Below are positions 1-11,265 of a DNA stretch of 64,000 nucleotides, piece after piece (within the stretch, counting starts at the first letter, position 1; every line of letters begins with the position of its first letter). The stretch is from Pycnopodia helianthoides. Taxonomy: Eukaryota > Echinodermata > Asteroidea > Forcipulatida > Asteriidae. The stretch lies in NCBI GenBank assembly GCA_032158295.1, contig CM063251.1, positions 15,451,757 to 15,515,756 on the forward strand, read 5' to 3'. The notes below the pieces were generated by a model. It was not told where the DNA came from, ran no database searches, and was given only the letters and a program-made list of their open reading frames with translations. A program made the position numbers and the translations under genes.

Positions 1-31
1 AGGGGTCTTCAATCCATCCCTAGAGGGTCCA
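1..31 (-). other. SMAD4: SMAD4 3' UTR, start only
   Basis: These bases lie downstream of the TGA stop (34-32 on the minus strand). The 3' UTR and polyadenylation site continue beyond the left edge of the window. Confidence 0.7.
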
Positions 32-1079
<1,048 letters not shown>

Positions 1080-1218
1080 GGACAGCAGGGGCGATACCAC
1101 CAACAGACTGTGGGCCAGGTACGTGACCAGCCACGGCAGCAGCTTGGGCAGAAGCAGCCGCCCTCGCCGTCGCTGCTTGGGTTCTCATCTGGGCGTGGCA
1201 TTGGCGCAGATCAAACAC
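1080..1218 (-). CDS. SMAD4: SMAD4 coding exon 9, MH2 with alanine-rich insert
   Basis: This exon encodes about residues 496-541 of the predicted protein. It opens with [11 protein letters not shown] and continues into the SMAD4-specific alanine/glutamine insert, here [18 protein letters not shown], then [15 protein letters not shown]. The same insert in vertebrate SMAD4 separates it from R-SMADs and so fixes the paralogue. The acceptor is cctgacag at 1220-1219, with phase 0 entry. The donor is CGTAAGT with the exon ending at 1080, phase 1. The length of 139 nt agrees with both phases. The insert is rich in Arg and Ala codons and somewhat more diverged than its flanks. Confidence 0.96.
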
Positions 1219-1286
1219 CTGTCAGGTCAAATGCATAGAACATTGGGTCAGCCAGTAAATCGTTGCTTATGCTTATTTGGGCATCA

Positions 1287-1473
1287 GGGCCCAAGTTCAT
1301 AGAGCTGCTTAAGCACAAAAAGTAGCCAAGCACAACAAAATTATGCTCACCAGAATAAGGTTATCAGCCAAAATACCATGTCACATGTACAATTTGTGAC
1401 TGGTATCCTGCTCTTATTAAGCAACATCATTAAGCAATAGTTTCTGCTTAAGCAGCTCTATGAAATTGGGCCA
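1287..1473. mobile_element. Hairpin MITE, family C
   Basis: The ends are inverted copies of gggcccaa.ttcatagagct followed by gcttaagca, and the body folds on itself. Related copies lie at 2191, 3875, 13285, 16257, 16328, 43445 and 53206. No coding capacity is visible. Confidence 0.75.
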
Positions 1474-2190
1474 TGGTCTGGCAGATCAGGGCTCTCCATT
1501 GATCCTTGTCTCACCTTACATTATTTCTAGTGTTTTTTTATATATTTTTTTATAGAGGATTTACATACTCTCTAGATAACCACAAATTAAAACTAAAGGT
1601 CTGTTTACTACTAGGCCTAATCATAACACAGCTCTGCCTTTCATCCGGTGATTTCATTTCATTTCATTTATTAATTTCACAGGTAAGGATACAAAAAATA
1701 CAATGATTAAAACATTCAGGAAGACACAAACTGACCAACAGTAAAAAAAAAAAAAAATTAAAATTAATAATAATAAATAAATAAATATTTTTAAAAAGGA
1801 GCACCCCTGAAGGATTTCAAAAAAAGTAAACTGAATAACTATCAGGTTGATCTCCTGATGCTGCAATTCAAGAAACAGACAAACATTAAAGGGCATTACA
1901 TATACCATGGGCTCCATGCATACACAGAACATGGCTTTAAGAAAGATATGCAAGATTGTACAGTGCAAAAGCATCAAATTACAATTATAGAAAACAGACA
2001 ACTCACATCAAAAATTTGAAATGCTATTAAAAGAATAAGAAATACTCAAAGCACTGTGAATTATTTTGAGTAAAAACGCATTTGCAGATGATGGCAATGC
2101 TACATCTTGGGAGAAAATTTGTAGAAAACAGAGAGACCTAAAAAGAAAAATCCCGACACCAGGAAAACACCCTAGCAAATCAAAAGTCCT

Positions 2191-2432
2191 GGGCCCAATT
2201 TCATAGAGCTGCTAAGCACAACAATTTGCTTAGCATGAAATTTCTTCATTGATAAAAACAGGATTACCAACCAAATTTCCACGTGATTTTCAGGATAAGC
2301 AAACAACAGCTGAATACCAGTAACAAGCAATATGCAACACATGGAAATTTGGTTGGTAACCCTGTTTTTATCAAGGAAGAAATTTCATGCTCAGCAAATT
2401 GTTGTGCTTAGCAGCTCTATGAAATTGGGGCC
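2191..2432. mobile_element. Hairpin MITE, family C
   Basis: The termini gggcccaatttcatagagct and agctctatgaaattggggcc are inverted. A second nested inverted pair (gcatgaaatttcttcattga and its complement) extends the stem to almost the whole element, making this the longest near-palindrome of the family in the window. Confidence 0.8.
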
Positions 2433-2476
2433 GGTAGTTACATTAAACAATTGCACTACTAGATGCATTGACTGAC

Positions 2477-2645
2477 CTTTATGTATGCACTGGGGTATAT
2501 CTTGTGTACAGCGTCTCCTGGGGCTCGGCCCGCCTCCCTGTCCAGGTAATAACTCTGGACAAAGACGGCATGCTCACTAAGACATCTCACCCACACATCT
2601 CCTTCGCCTTTAAGATCTAGCTGGACACCTTTGCCTATGTGTAAC
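2477..2645 (-). CDS. SMAD4: SMAD4 coding exon 8, MH2 core
   Basis: This exon encodes about residues 439-495. It begins by completing an Arg codon, then reads [38 protein letters not shown] and [18 protein letters not shown]. This is the beta-sandwich and helix-1 part of MH2 and is nearly invariant in SMAD4 proteins. The acceptor is cttcccacag at 2647-2646 (phase 2 entry) and the donor is AAG|GTCAGT with the exon ending at 2477 (phase 0). The 169-nt length fits. No anomaly is seen here. Confidence 0.97.
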
Positions 2646-2649
2646 CTGT

Positions 2650-2850
2650 GGGAAGGGAACAATGACCCGATTGAGAATAGAAGCCCGAATAAGAATGGAC
2701 TCCCTTTTCTTTTGTTTTAACTGTAGGGAGGAACAAGAGCCCAATTGAGAAAAGGAGCCTGAATAAGAATGAATTCCTTTTTATATGTGTAAACTGAGGA
2801 AGGAACAAGAGCCTGCTTGAGAATAGGAGCCTGAATAAGAATGGATTCCA
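2650..2850. repeat. Short tandem repeat of about 75 bp, three copies
   Basis: Three diverged copies of a unit read roughly ggaacaa.agcccgattgaga then atagaagcc and gaataagaatgga.tcc. They give periodic frames on the minus strand (the repeated FLFRLLFS pattern), which are a by-product of the repeat. Confidence 0.65.
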
Positions 2851-2990
2851 CATAATCAAAATTGGAAATCGGAGTGGTCGGGACAAAAAATTGGGGGAAA
2901 AAAAGAAGTATAAAAACTTTGATAATTCTAAATGGCTCCTACCATTGCACAATTTCCCTCTCACAATTTCCAACCATAGTGCGTAAGCCT

Positions 2991-3382
2991 TTAAAGGAAC
3001 ATTACAGAATTGGTTTTTGCTAACAAAACAGTTGCTGGCAGTGTAAGCACTTTATGTAATCCACCATATACATAAACTGACAAACCTGTAGTAGTTTGAG
3101 ATCGATCGGCCATCTGGGTCACGAGAAAATAGTGAAAAACCAATTACACATTTGCATGAAATCATATAGATTCAACAAATGAATAAAATGCTCACTGAGC
3201 GATAAACTCCAATCAAAAAATTAGTTTATTCATTTCTAATCAAATATGGCATTTCAGACAGAAATATTTAAAGGGTGTTTTCTACTATCATCATCATTAG
3301 ACCGTGTAAGTTTTATGTAAATCTGTGATCAAAAAGTACATTTTACAAGTTTTTTCTTACCAATTCTGTAATGTTCCTTTAA
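2991..3382. mobile_element. TTAA MITE, family A, complete copy
   Basis: Terminal inverted repeats AGGAACATTACAGAATTGGT and its complement are flanked on both sides by TTAA. TTAA target duplications are known for piggyBac-like and Kolobok elements. The body is noncoding and about 390 bp. Other copies lie at 41510-41906 (complete), 23490-23813 and 61640-62003 (left end lost). Confidence 0.9.
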
Positions 3383-3874
3383 CCAACCAAAATTTCTTTC
3401 TATAAGGAATTTGGTTTACCTTTAATCCTAGCATGAGATTAAACAATAGACAATTTAATCATGCGATATCAAATATTTACAAACAAAACCCCACACACAT
3501 TCCTGACTTCCTGAACTTGGAAGCACACAATACAGCTCAATGCAATGTAACATCTAGGCTTAAATGTTAATTTCTCATGTCTCAACAAAACAGTGCATGA
3601 TTTTTATCAGCTCTCTTGATACCAAGAAATGAAAAAAAACATTCCACTGTTGAGATTATTTTGTCAACACTTGTCTTCATGTGGTAGACAATTTCAACAG
3701 AATATACAACTTTTTCATGTAACGTGCAAGACCAGTTCTTGTGTAGGAATGTTTAAGGTTTACTCTTTTTGTAAAACAATGTGATATTTAAGAGTCGTGC
3801 ATTTATAAAACAACAGAAGTAAAAATGACATTGTTTTGAAAATTGAGATTATGTGCAACTAGGTTATCAGATCT

Positions 3875-3993
3875 GGGCCCAATTTCATGGCTCTGCTTAC
3901 CGCGGAATTCTTTGCTTACTGCTTATAGAACTATGTGCTTTATAGGGCGCCGTAAGCGACAATTCCGGGTAAGCAGAGCCATGAAACTGGACC
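3875..3993. mobile_element. Hairpin MITE, family C variant
   Basis: gggcccaatttcatggctct and its imperfect complement bracket a 119-bp near-palindrome (cttaccgcggaattc against gacaattccgggtaag). The variant differs from the 1287 and 2191 copies and matches the one at 13285-13400. Confidence 0.75.
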
Positions 3994-4162
3994 CTGTAAT
4001 CTTAGACCAGGCAACATTCCCTGTTGTTCTAAATACCTATCCAGCAACAGAATGTGTAAAAACACCTTTGGCATGCTAGACCAAACAGGCAGCCCCTGGT
4101 TCCAAATTCCTCCAAATTTCTTTCAACTCTTTTCGACTAGTGCCCTTTTTTTCGGAAACCAC

Positions 4163-4312
4163 AGCTGTCGGTTTCGGCTGACAGCTCTAGCTAATGGCTC
4201 TGGCTGATGGCTCTGGCTTAGGCTTCGATCATGTACATGATGTACTGTCTTCAAACAGGAAGGAAGGATCCCATGCCAGAGCTGTAGCCAAAGCTGAAGC
4301 CGTGATTTTGAA
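4163..4312. mobile_element. Hairpin element, family D
   Basis: Repeated ctctggct/agctgtagcc trinucleotide-like arms are inverted around a short centre. Copies with similar arms and internal gacgtcc..agcaac motifs occur at 11266-11403, 35455-35578 and 58664-58806. Confidence 0.6.
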
Positions 4313-4795
4313 AAGGGCTTTTTTATCTAACTGAGTTGAAAACAGATAAAATAAATTTTGGAAGAAAAACAAATCAACAAGTTTCTATACATGTAACATG
4401 TACCACATAACAACCATGCCAAGCACATATCAGTTGGAAGATACATTTGCATACAAGGTAACGTCAGGGGCAAGAGTCACTGCAGACAAAAAAGTTTGAA
4501 ACTAGGATCCAAACTTATGGAGGTATGTTGAAATGATGGCATTTCCACCTTCTGGTAACCCTAGAGTTTTAGATTTCAAGGAGCTTTGGGGATTAGTATC
4601 CTCAGTGCTGGATAAGTATATCAAAGAGCCAAGATATCTTAATATCTAAAAAAACCAACAGATTTTTGTTTCACTAGACAGATATAAAGAAAGTCTAAAA
4701 TGCGATTCAGGTCTGAATTTTGTCATCTCTGTAATGTGACAAAGTGAACATCATCCCCTTTTTTGTTCTTTCCATAAACTCCACAGCTTCCTCAC

Positions 4796-4993
4796 CGTGA
4801 TCGTTCGCTGGACTCTGTTCTGTGTACTTGGACAGCTGGCCCAAGCAAAAGCGGTCGACTCCCGATGGGTCAACGTAGCCGTCGATGGTGACCGACGGGT
4901 AACGGGGAGGCGCGGAGGAGTATGGTACCTTGAAGATCTCGCCGACCTGAGTGTCCAGCTCAAAGTAGGCGATGGAGCACCAGTACTCTGGGG
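4796..4993 (-). CDS. SMAD4: SMAD4 coding exon 7, start of MH2, with apparent 1-nt deletion
   Basis: This exon encodes the first part of MH2 (about residues 373-438): [20 protein letters not shown], then [20 protein letters not shown]. Up to GQLS the frame matches the family. After that, the expected family sequence (NVHRTE..ERAR) is found only in the next frame, as [11 protein letters not shown]. Phase arithmetic agrees: phase 1 entry plus 198 nt leaves 1 base, but the downstream exon needs 2. One base is therefore missing near 4827/4828, where AAN GTA reads AA GTA. As written, the frame would run through the donor and lose most of MH2. Between GEIFKVP and SVTIDGY there is also a short insertion (YSSAPPRYP) relative to human. 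The acceptor is ttggcag at 4995-4994 and the donor is CG|GTGAGG ending at 4796. Confidence 0.95.
4827..4828 (-). other. SMAD4: Apparent single-base deletion in SMAD4 exon 7
   Basis: The missing nucleotide lies between these two positions. It could be a read or assembly error, a segregating null allele, or a sign that this locus is a damaged copy. All other exons are intact, so error or allele is more likely than a pseudogene. Confidence 0.8.
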
Positions 4994-6092
4994 CTGCCAA
5001 ATACAACAGTTATTAATATTTGTTATGTAATTATTTCAAAACATGAGTGTTTGTTTTGTCATGAATATAGTTGTGTTCATTGGTCGCTGACAAATTTCCA
5101 AGAGACAGTTGTAGAAGAAGCAGCTTAAAAAATGTTCCTCTTGGGGGATCTTGGGTTACTCCTGTGAAGTAAATATGAAGCATCTTGGCTCCAACTTGGA
5201 ACATTCAGAACAAAAATAAGTAACATCAATAATACACAAATTTATATAGCACTGACAAACAAGATCAAAGGTTCTTCACAAAAGATAAAAGTGTAAAGAC
5301 AATATTTTAAAACGATACATTTTATGTAAGTCCATGTACAATCAGCAATTATAAATCTCAAGGGTGACAAAATATGAACATGTTAAAATGTATAAAAAGA
5401 GCAAAAGAATACACCGCTCTTTATGAAACTTGATAAAAAGTACAAACAATATTAATAGTTGTATGCTTCAGTACTGCGTAAACACCCGGTAATGCACGCC
5501 GGGTGAAGACACAACAATAAAAACACCTGCTAATGCACCGCTGGGTGAAGCACATAACAATAACAATTTGTAACAAAGCAATATCATAGCAAACAAGCAA
5601 GCAAGTAAAACACACACAACAAAACACCCTGCTGGAGGCAGAAAGAATTATACATGGTGGTTGTCCCTAAACATTCAAAACAAAAAAGTTGCATCAGTGC
5701 AAAAATGTTAGATCTCTTAAAGTAGCATTTTTTATGAGTTTGAAAGAGTCAAAAGTGTCATATCTCGCTTAAAATAAACCAGATGTACACACAAAACAAA
5801 TACATCGACAGCCAAGATACAAGTTTTTTTCTTGGTGAAATGGAGAGTTGGGTGAATCCTCCAGCCAGCCAAACAGTAGCGGCTCTACAGGTGGGGGTGT
5901 GTGGTGAGCGCTTCAGACTCCCAAAACCAAAATTTCTTTACTCCCCTGCGCCCCCCCCCCCCACCCCACCCCACCAACACACACAGACACCCGCTCAATC
6001 CAAATATCAAATAGATTGAATTTTGGTCCTTTGGACTGAGTTGACCCATAATATCAGTGTCTTCTCTTGTTTGTTAACAAATTCTGCTAGAC

Positions 6093-6217
6093 AAAACACA
6101 AACGATGTTCATTTTGTTAAGGCAATAAATACACAAACGATGTTCATTTTGTTAAGGCAATACACAAACGATGTTTATTTTGTTAAGGCAATACACAAAC
6201 GATGTTTATTTTGTTAA
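6093..6217. repeat. Minisatellite, unit about 32 bp, about 4 copies
   Basis: The phrase acacaaacgatgttcatttt followed by gttaaggcaat is repeated head to tail with few changes (ttcatt/tttatt). Confidence 0.85.
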
Positions 6218-6305
6218 GACCTGCAGAATATCATTTTAATCACTTTTTTTGAAATCAGATATCCGATTGTCCCCCAAACTCTTCCTTTGCCTCCTACAAC
6301 ATCCG

Positions 6306-6530
6306 TCTCCAACCCCCCCCCCCCCCCCCCTTCACTACCACCACCACCACTGCCATCCTACTATATGCCTCACTAACAACACTACAGGTATTACAAGAAA
6401 ACCATGTCTACCCCCCTCAACCCCCCCCCCCTCACTACCACCCCACCACTGCCCACCTAGCAGGTATTACGAACCATGTCCTACTACCACCACCACCACC
6501 ACTGCCCATCCTAGCAGGTATTAACAAGAA
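6306..6530. repeat. Poly-C and CCA microsatellite tract
   Basis: Runs of C interrupted by accaccaccactgcc and a threefold gcaggtatta segment. The proline-rich plus-strand open frame here comes from the repeat composition. Confidence 0.8.
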
Positions 6531-6550
6531 AACACCATGTTACCACATAC

Positions 6551-6709
6551 CTGGCTGGGATGATAGCGGGGAATTCAGAGGCATTTCACCCTGTAGTTGA
6601 TTGGTCTGCTGCCAGTAAGGATTGGTGGGGTTGGCTGCTTGACTGGCACCCCCTGGCATGCCTGGATTGTAGGACATCGTATTGTTCCCCGTCCATATCG
6701 TAGTACTTG
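6551..6709 (-). CDS. SMAD4: SMAD4 coding exon 6, end of linker
   Basis: This exon encodes about residues 320-372 of the linker: TSTTIWTGNNTMSYNPGMPG, then GASQAANPTNPYWQQTNQLQ and GEMPLNSPLSSQP. The STTTWTG-like motif and the Pro/Asn/Gln-rich stretch correspond to the human segment just before MH2 (NSTTTWTG ... HYWPVHNE), part of the SMAD4 activation region. The acceptor is ttttcacag at 6711-6710 (phase 1) and the donor is CCAG|GTATGT, with the exon ending at 6551 (phase 1). At 159 nt it keeps the frame. The linker is poorly conserved outside the WTG and YW motifs. Confidence 0.92.
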
Positions 6710-8084
6710 CTGTGAAAATAATTACCAAAGCAATCTCAAAATTGAACTGCAATTCGTACACCTCGTGTAGAGTGCAAGTTTAATTCGGCCCAAAAGACCT
6801 TATGCGCATGACGTCATTCGAGTAGGGCGCCCTCGGCTAGAGGTCAACAGAAGGTTCTCCTTGACTCATGATAGATGTGCGTTTCTCTTGTTTCATTACC
6901 ATTTATAACTCATATAGATATGTCACACAGGGCAATTTTGTTCAGGCAACCAACTGCACTGTATCTTCCACACTATTACACTCCCAAGAAAATAATGAGA
7001 AAACTGAAATATGAACGAACTTTCTTCTCGGAGATTACCTGGAACTGGTTGCCTTGTAAATTGCCTCATGTGACATGGCTTTAAGATGGCGGCCGGACGA
7101 CATTGATGCATATGGTCCATAAGAACTTATAGGTAAAGTACTTGAATGAACGCACATGGACTTACTGTAAAGTACTAAACTGTGTGGTCACGTGCTTTAG
7201 TTTACAGAGTAAGGGCCATGTCAAATGAAGCAATTTATAGTCACAGTTCCAGGCAACCACACAGGAGAAAATAACGTTCACTTCTTAATTTCCACATGAT
7301 TTTCTTGGGGAGAGTAGGACTGTTTCGGAAAAATACAGTCAACCCTCGTTTTAAAGAGCACTTTTATGAAGAGATTCTGCTTATAAAGAGTACATTCTGA
7401 GATCCCAAGTCTCATTTCTGCTTTGAGTTTCTTTGTTTTGCCGTCCTCTTATAACAATGTTCCTGTTATAAAGAGTCAAGCTCCCATTCCCAATGATCTT
7501 CTTATAACAAGAGTATACTGTATTTGTTTGCTCCCAAAGAGCTTCTAGTGCATGCAGTGCAATTGTTGCCTCAAGTTGCCTGTACAAATTGCCCGTGTGA
7601 CAAGGCCTTAAGGATCTATGTGCAATAGGAAAGTACCTCAAAAGTAACTTATGTTTATGAACAAAATCCATAATGCATTCTTAGTACTTGAGACTTACAT
7701 TTACGCGTATTTAAAACACTAACTTTATTATAATTTGGTTTTTACCCTTTCACCGATGTGTGTAAATCATTGTATACTTAGTACTTCCCGAGTTCTGTGA
7801 AAACAAAATCCACAGACATATTACCCGAACCCACGACCTTTGCCATTTATTTGTGATAAGCCCATTAACTGAAAACACCAGATTACACCGATTGTGTAAG
7901 CGTTAAGTCCTACTGCTATGTATTGCGCCCAAAATAAATTGTTGACACTTTGTACATGTTTCTCATACTGTGATTGCCTGAGCGTATTAGAAAAAGACTC
8001 ACTCCACATAATCTAATTTGTACAGTGACTGATCATCATCAATGAATATCCGCTCTCTACAGCAACCCCTCCCCATTAACTTAC
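6710..8084 (-). other. SMAD4 intron 5
   Basis: Two related segments (about 7040-7130 and 7540-7630: gcctcatgtgacatggct / gcccgtgtgacaaggcc) suggest a duplicated or dispersed repeat. A tandem-like tract with 'ataaagag' lies at 7350-7510. AAGATGGCGGCC occurs at about 7082-7094. No coding evidence. Confidence 0.55.
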
Positions 8085-8372
8085 TTCTGTTCATCGACTG
8101 GTTTGATGTCGATCCAGTTGGTGAAGCAGGTCCCGACGGCCCGGACGGCCCAGAACTTCCAGGGGGTGCTGAAGGCCCCGGCGGTCCGGATGGTCCAGGG
8201 GGTCCGGACGAGCCCACAGGTGTCCCCACGACGACTTGCTGGGCGAGAGGTGGGGGGCCCTGCGAGGGTGGACCCTGGGACGGGGGACCCTGAGGTGGTA
8301 GAGGCTGTTGGGTGGAGGCTTGAGGGGATGGGGATTGAATGGAGGGCGGGGCTGAATTTCGGGGATTGGATG
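8085..8372 (-). CDS. SMAD4: SMAD4 coding exon 5, Pro/Gly/Ser-rich linker
   Basis: This exon encodes about residues 224-319. It starts SSNPRNSAPPSIQSPSPQAS, passes through PPQGPPSQGPPSQGPP and LAQQVVVGTPVGSSGPP, then alternating GPSGPPGPS and GSSGPSGPSGP, ending TSNQSMNR before a split Thr codon. This start was chosen because the acceptor ctgccttcccgcctgtcag (AG at 8374-8373) has a strong pyrimidine tract. It also gives phase 1 in and out (288 nt), joining both neighbours in frame. A second acceptor upstream (gtccctccag, exon start about 8473) would read MPPMAPPQHTIITQLPAMP. It would then shift out of frame and stop after the exon donor, losing MH2. The donor is AGAA|GTAAGT. The collagen-like GPP/GPS repeat is unusual for SMAD4 but is in the variable linker. 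Confidence 0.85.
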
Positions 8373-8859
8373 CTGACAGGCGGGAAGGCAGAGGTCGGCG
8401 ATATAGGCATTGCCGGGAGCTGAGTTATGATGGTGTGCTGGGGAGGAGCCATTGGGGGCATCGACGAAACTGGAGGGACAAAATTTTCATCATTACAAAA
8501 AAAATGTGGTGAAACACAAACCAGTATATAAACTTACTTCTAATAATATATAAATATCTGCAAATCATAGAGGATGTTCTTAAAACTTTAAAGCGTGTAT
8601 TAAACTGCTAAGCTTGAAATCAAAACGGTTATCTCTGCTGGTGCTTAAAAGAATGCCAAATATTGTGCTAGAGATGATATAGGAAGCAAACACTCGTAGC
8701 TATGTGACTGCACAGCCTCTTTTTACTATTGGAGCATACACATGTCCATTAGGTTTCTACAATGATGCATTATAAAAAGAAAACGGCAGAAAACGGAACA
8801 AAGCAATGAGAAGCTTGTCATTGCTGAAGAGAATAACTTAATCCAATTGGAAAAATAAT

Positions 8860-10990
8860 GTGCAAAAAAGGTGACAATGAGGTGGACAGTGCGTGTCTTT
8901 TTCACCTCCTTCCCAGGGTCTCCTGGCATGATGACAGAATTGAAGATGACACAACAGAGAGACTTGGACAACACTGGGGGGAAACAAACTGCAAACATGC
9001 AAGCCCCACCACCCCCCCCCCCACCACTCAAAACAGACTGACAATGACTTGACAATGTGAACATTCATGAAGCCAACGTTGAGCTGTTAAACAGAATATT
9101 TCTTTCTTTTTTCTTTTTTACAAACATGAAACTGTCCGAGCGTTTCTGGCATGACGGTGGTACAACTGTTGGGATGACAGACAACAGACGGGCTTTGCCA
9201 AGACAGGGGGAAAACAGGTAGGCAGGTGCCACACTCACAACAGACTGTCCATCTGCTGTGACAATGTGCCCCAAAGATACCGTTAAGGTGTACTACGTAC
9301 GTTTCTTTTTTTGTACCCAACTGACCAGGGTCTTGTGGCATAATGGAAGTACATGTACACAGGTATTGGGATGGACAAAACAGACAAGCTTTGACAAGAC
9401 ACAGGTAAAAACAGGTGCGCAGGTGCCGTACATGATTGTTACACCACGGTAATAAGAGTGTGAATTTGATTGGTCCAGAACCAATCACAGAACCAATACA
9501 CATGTGCTACATAGACACATGTACATCGCTCAGAGAAACATGAGTGATGTACCCCACGGGGGTACATTACCTTGATCAGTCCCACCGTTGTTCATTTCCA
9601 CCCTCCCCTCTTGTACAATATTAGAAATAGCCCTGGGTAGGAGGTTGTAATGAAGCAATACTTCTGTCAACGAATGCTACGGTCTTGCCACTGTTTGTCT
9701 GTTTTTTATAACTGTGGCAATTTCGTCGCAATAATGTTGGAAGTTAACAACAGATCACCTCTGATCTATTTACCACGGTATAACAAAACAACTGTTGCAC
9801 CATACAGGTATTGAGATTACAGAGCATACAGACTTTGACAAGACAGGGGGAAAACAAAGTGCAACAGACTGACAAAGACTTGACAATGTGAACAAGGCTG
9901 ATGTTCAGGTATGTACTACATCATGTACATGTTTTGTTTTTTTACCAACATGTATGACTTTCAAGAGTCCTGTGGCATACAGACTGTGCAAATCATGTGC
10001 ATCAAAAACGAGAAAACTGCTTGAACAAAGACTATGATCTCCTTTAAAATCAAATCTTCTTTTTGAATTCTATTTATACGAAACATGAAAAATAACAATA
10101 TAACAACAAATTGTTATAAGTACAATTTCAATTTTTAAATAAAACAAACAGTTTGTTAAAGCTAACATTGAAAAATTTTTTGCATGATAACATGAACTTC
10201 AGACAGGCAAAATTTTGTAATCGTTTACAAGTACCCGAAAACAGAGAAAGAGTCTTATCTTCAGGTGTCCTTTTGTTGATTTGTTCAATTTATTTCACTT
10301 TCATATATTTCATGGCAAAATTCTTCTCTCCCAACAGTATGATGTAATTTTTTATAGCCACGAACTACGTTGAACTAAAGTATTTGAAGAAACGGAATTG
10401 TGCGCACGTAAAACTAAAATGGTTGGGGACCAACTTGGTCCTGGAACTTCGAATACACGCGAGACTTGCACAGTCTATAGCGAGTCTGGTACTGGGGTGC
10501 GAGGAGAACAGACAGGACTTGGACAAGACGTAAGACGGGGGTAAAACGAGCAAAGCCGATTCCCCTCTCACAGCAGACGGACAGTGACTTGACAACATGC
10601 TGCTCACCATAATGTATACATGTACGGTCACACACCTATGTTCCAACACACCTATGTTTCAAACAACCCTTTGTTCTGACAGACACCCTTATGTTGCGAC
10701 AACCGTAATGTATTTTCCTAACCCTTAACCCTAACCCTCACCCTAGTGTGTAGATCACGAAGGGTTATCGGAACTATAGGGTTGTCAGAACATAGGGGTG
10801 TCGGAACTATAGGGTTGTCGGAACTACAGGGGTGTGCGAACATAGAGCAGTCGCCACACATGGATGTACAATGTATGTTTCCTTTTTACCTAACTGTCCA
10901 GGGTCTCGTGTCATGATGGCAGTACTGGTATGGGGATGGTTGGGCTGAGGGTGTTGATCTGGTATGCTGCTCACCATAAGTGGCTGTGCC
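8860..10990. repeat. Diverged tandem repeat array, unit about 180-200 bp
   Basis: Recurring ordered motifs are ttttttac..actg.ccagggtct, tggcatgatg, cttgacaagacaggggg, aaaacag.t.gc and acagactgacaatgacttga followed by caatgtgaac. They occur at about 8860-9060, 9065-9255, 9256-9440, 9790-9890, 9895-10010, 10430-10610 and 10870-10985. The copies are quite diverged and are interrupted by other sequence. Confidence 0.7.
10630..10850. repeat. Hairpin repeat with telomere-like core
   Basis: The left arm holds repeated cacacctatgttc/caaccctt phrases, and the right arm their complements (gaactatagggttgtc, gaacataggggtgtcg). Between them at 10718-10746 is cctaacccttaaccctaacc continuing ctcaccctag, which resembles CCCTAA telomeric repeats. 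Confidence 0.7.
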
Positions 10991-11265
10991 ATGGGCATGG
11001 GCAAACTAGTGCTTATTGCTGCAATGTAATGTACATAGTATTAGGCCATAACGGTTATGAGGATGAGCAACAATTAGAACTTTATCACACTGCAGCCATC
11101 TTCGTCAGGTCCCCCCTGTATACACAATGACACTGGTAGTTTTAGTTCTCAGTTTTAAAAAAGGGACTAGTCTGTTTCCCCCCCCACCCCCCTCCAGCTT
11201 CAGTTTGGTTACATTGGTTTGAATGCAAGCAAAACAAGATGGCTGCACCGTGATAAAAGTCTACA

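Larger units (their letters stand above)
1219..2476 (-). other. SMAD4 intron 8
   Basis: This 1.26-kb intron holds two hairpin elements of the gggcccaattt family (1287-1473 and 2191-2432). Between them is an AT-rich segment at 1650-2000 with poly-A and ATAA runs. That segment resembles the 3' end of a non-LTR retrotransposon, but I cannot prove it. Confidence 0.6.
2646..4795 (-). other. SMAD4 intron 7
   Basis: The intron holds a short tandem motif (gaataagaatggattcc with ggaacaagagcc..attgagaa) at about 2650-2850. It also has a complete TTAA MITE at 2991-3382, a family C hairpin at 3875-3993 and a gctacggct-type hairpin at 4163-4312. The remaining sequence shows nothing I can name. Confidence 0.6.
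4994..6550 (-). other. SMAD4 intron 6
   Basis: It contains a minisatellite at 6093-6217, several poly-C runs (5949-5980, 6306-6330, 6421-6432) with CCA/CAC microsatellite, and the repeated phrase gcaggtatta.aagaaaacc. Two diverged copies of acacc.g.taatgcacg.cgggtgaag at about 5480-5550 form another small tandem pair. No coding evidence. Confidence 0.6.

Noticed and set aside
1650..2000. 115-residue minus-strand hydrophobic frame (membrane protein)
   Set aside because: The Leu/Ile/Phe richness comes from an AT-rich and poly-A segment that resembles a retrotransposon 3' end.
8042..8293. Plus-strand collagen-like frame (GPDGPDGPE...)
   Set aside because: Antisense reading of the same Gly/Pro-rich SMAD4 repeat; no start or splice context.
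8081..8461. 126-residue minus-strand frame beginning MPPMAPPQHT
   Set aside because: Its first third may be transcribed if the upstream acceptor is used, but its remainder (LVRTPWTIRTAG...) is the wrong frame of the SMAD4 linker exon. Phase matching selects the GPP-rich frame.
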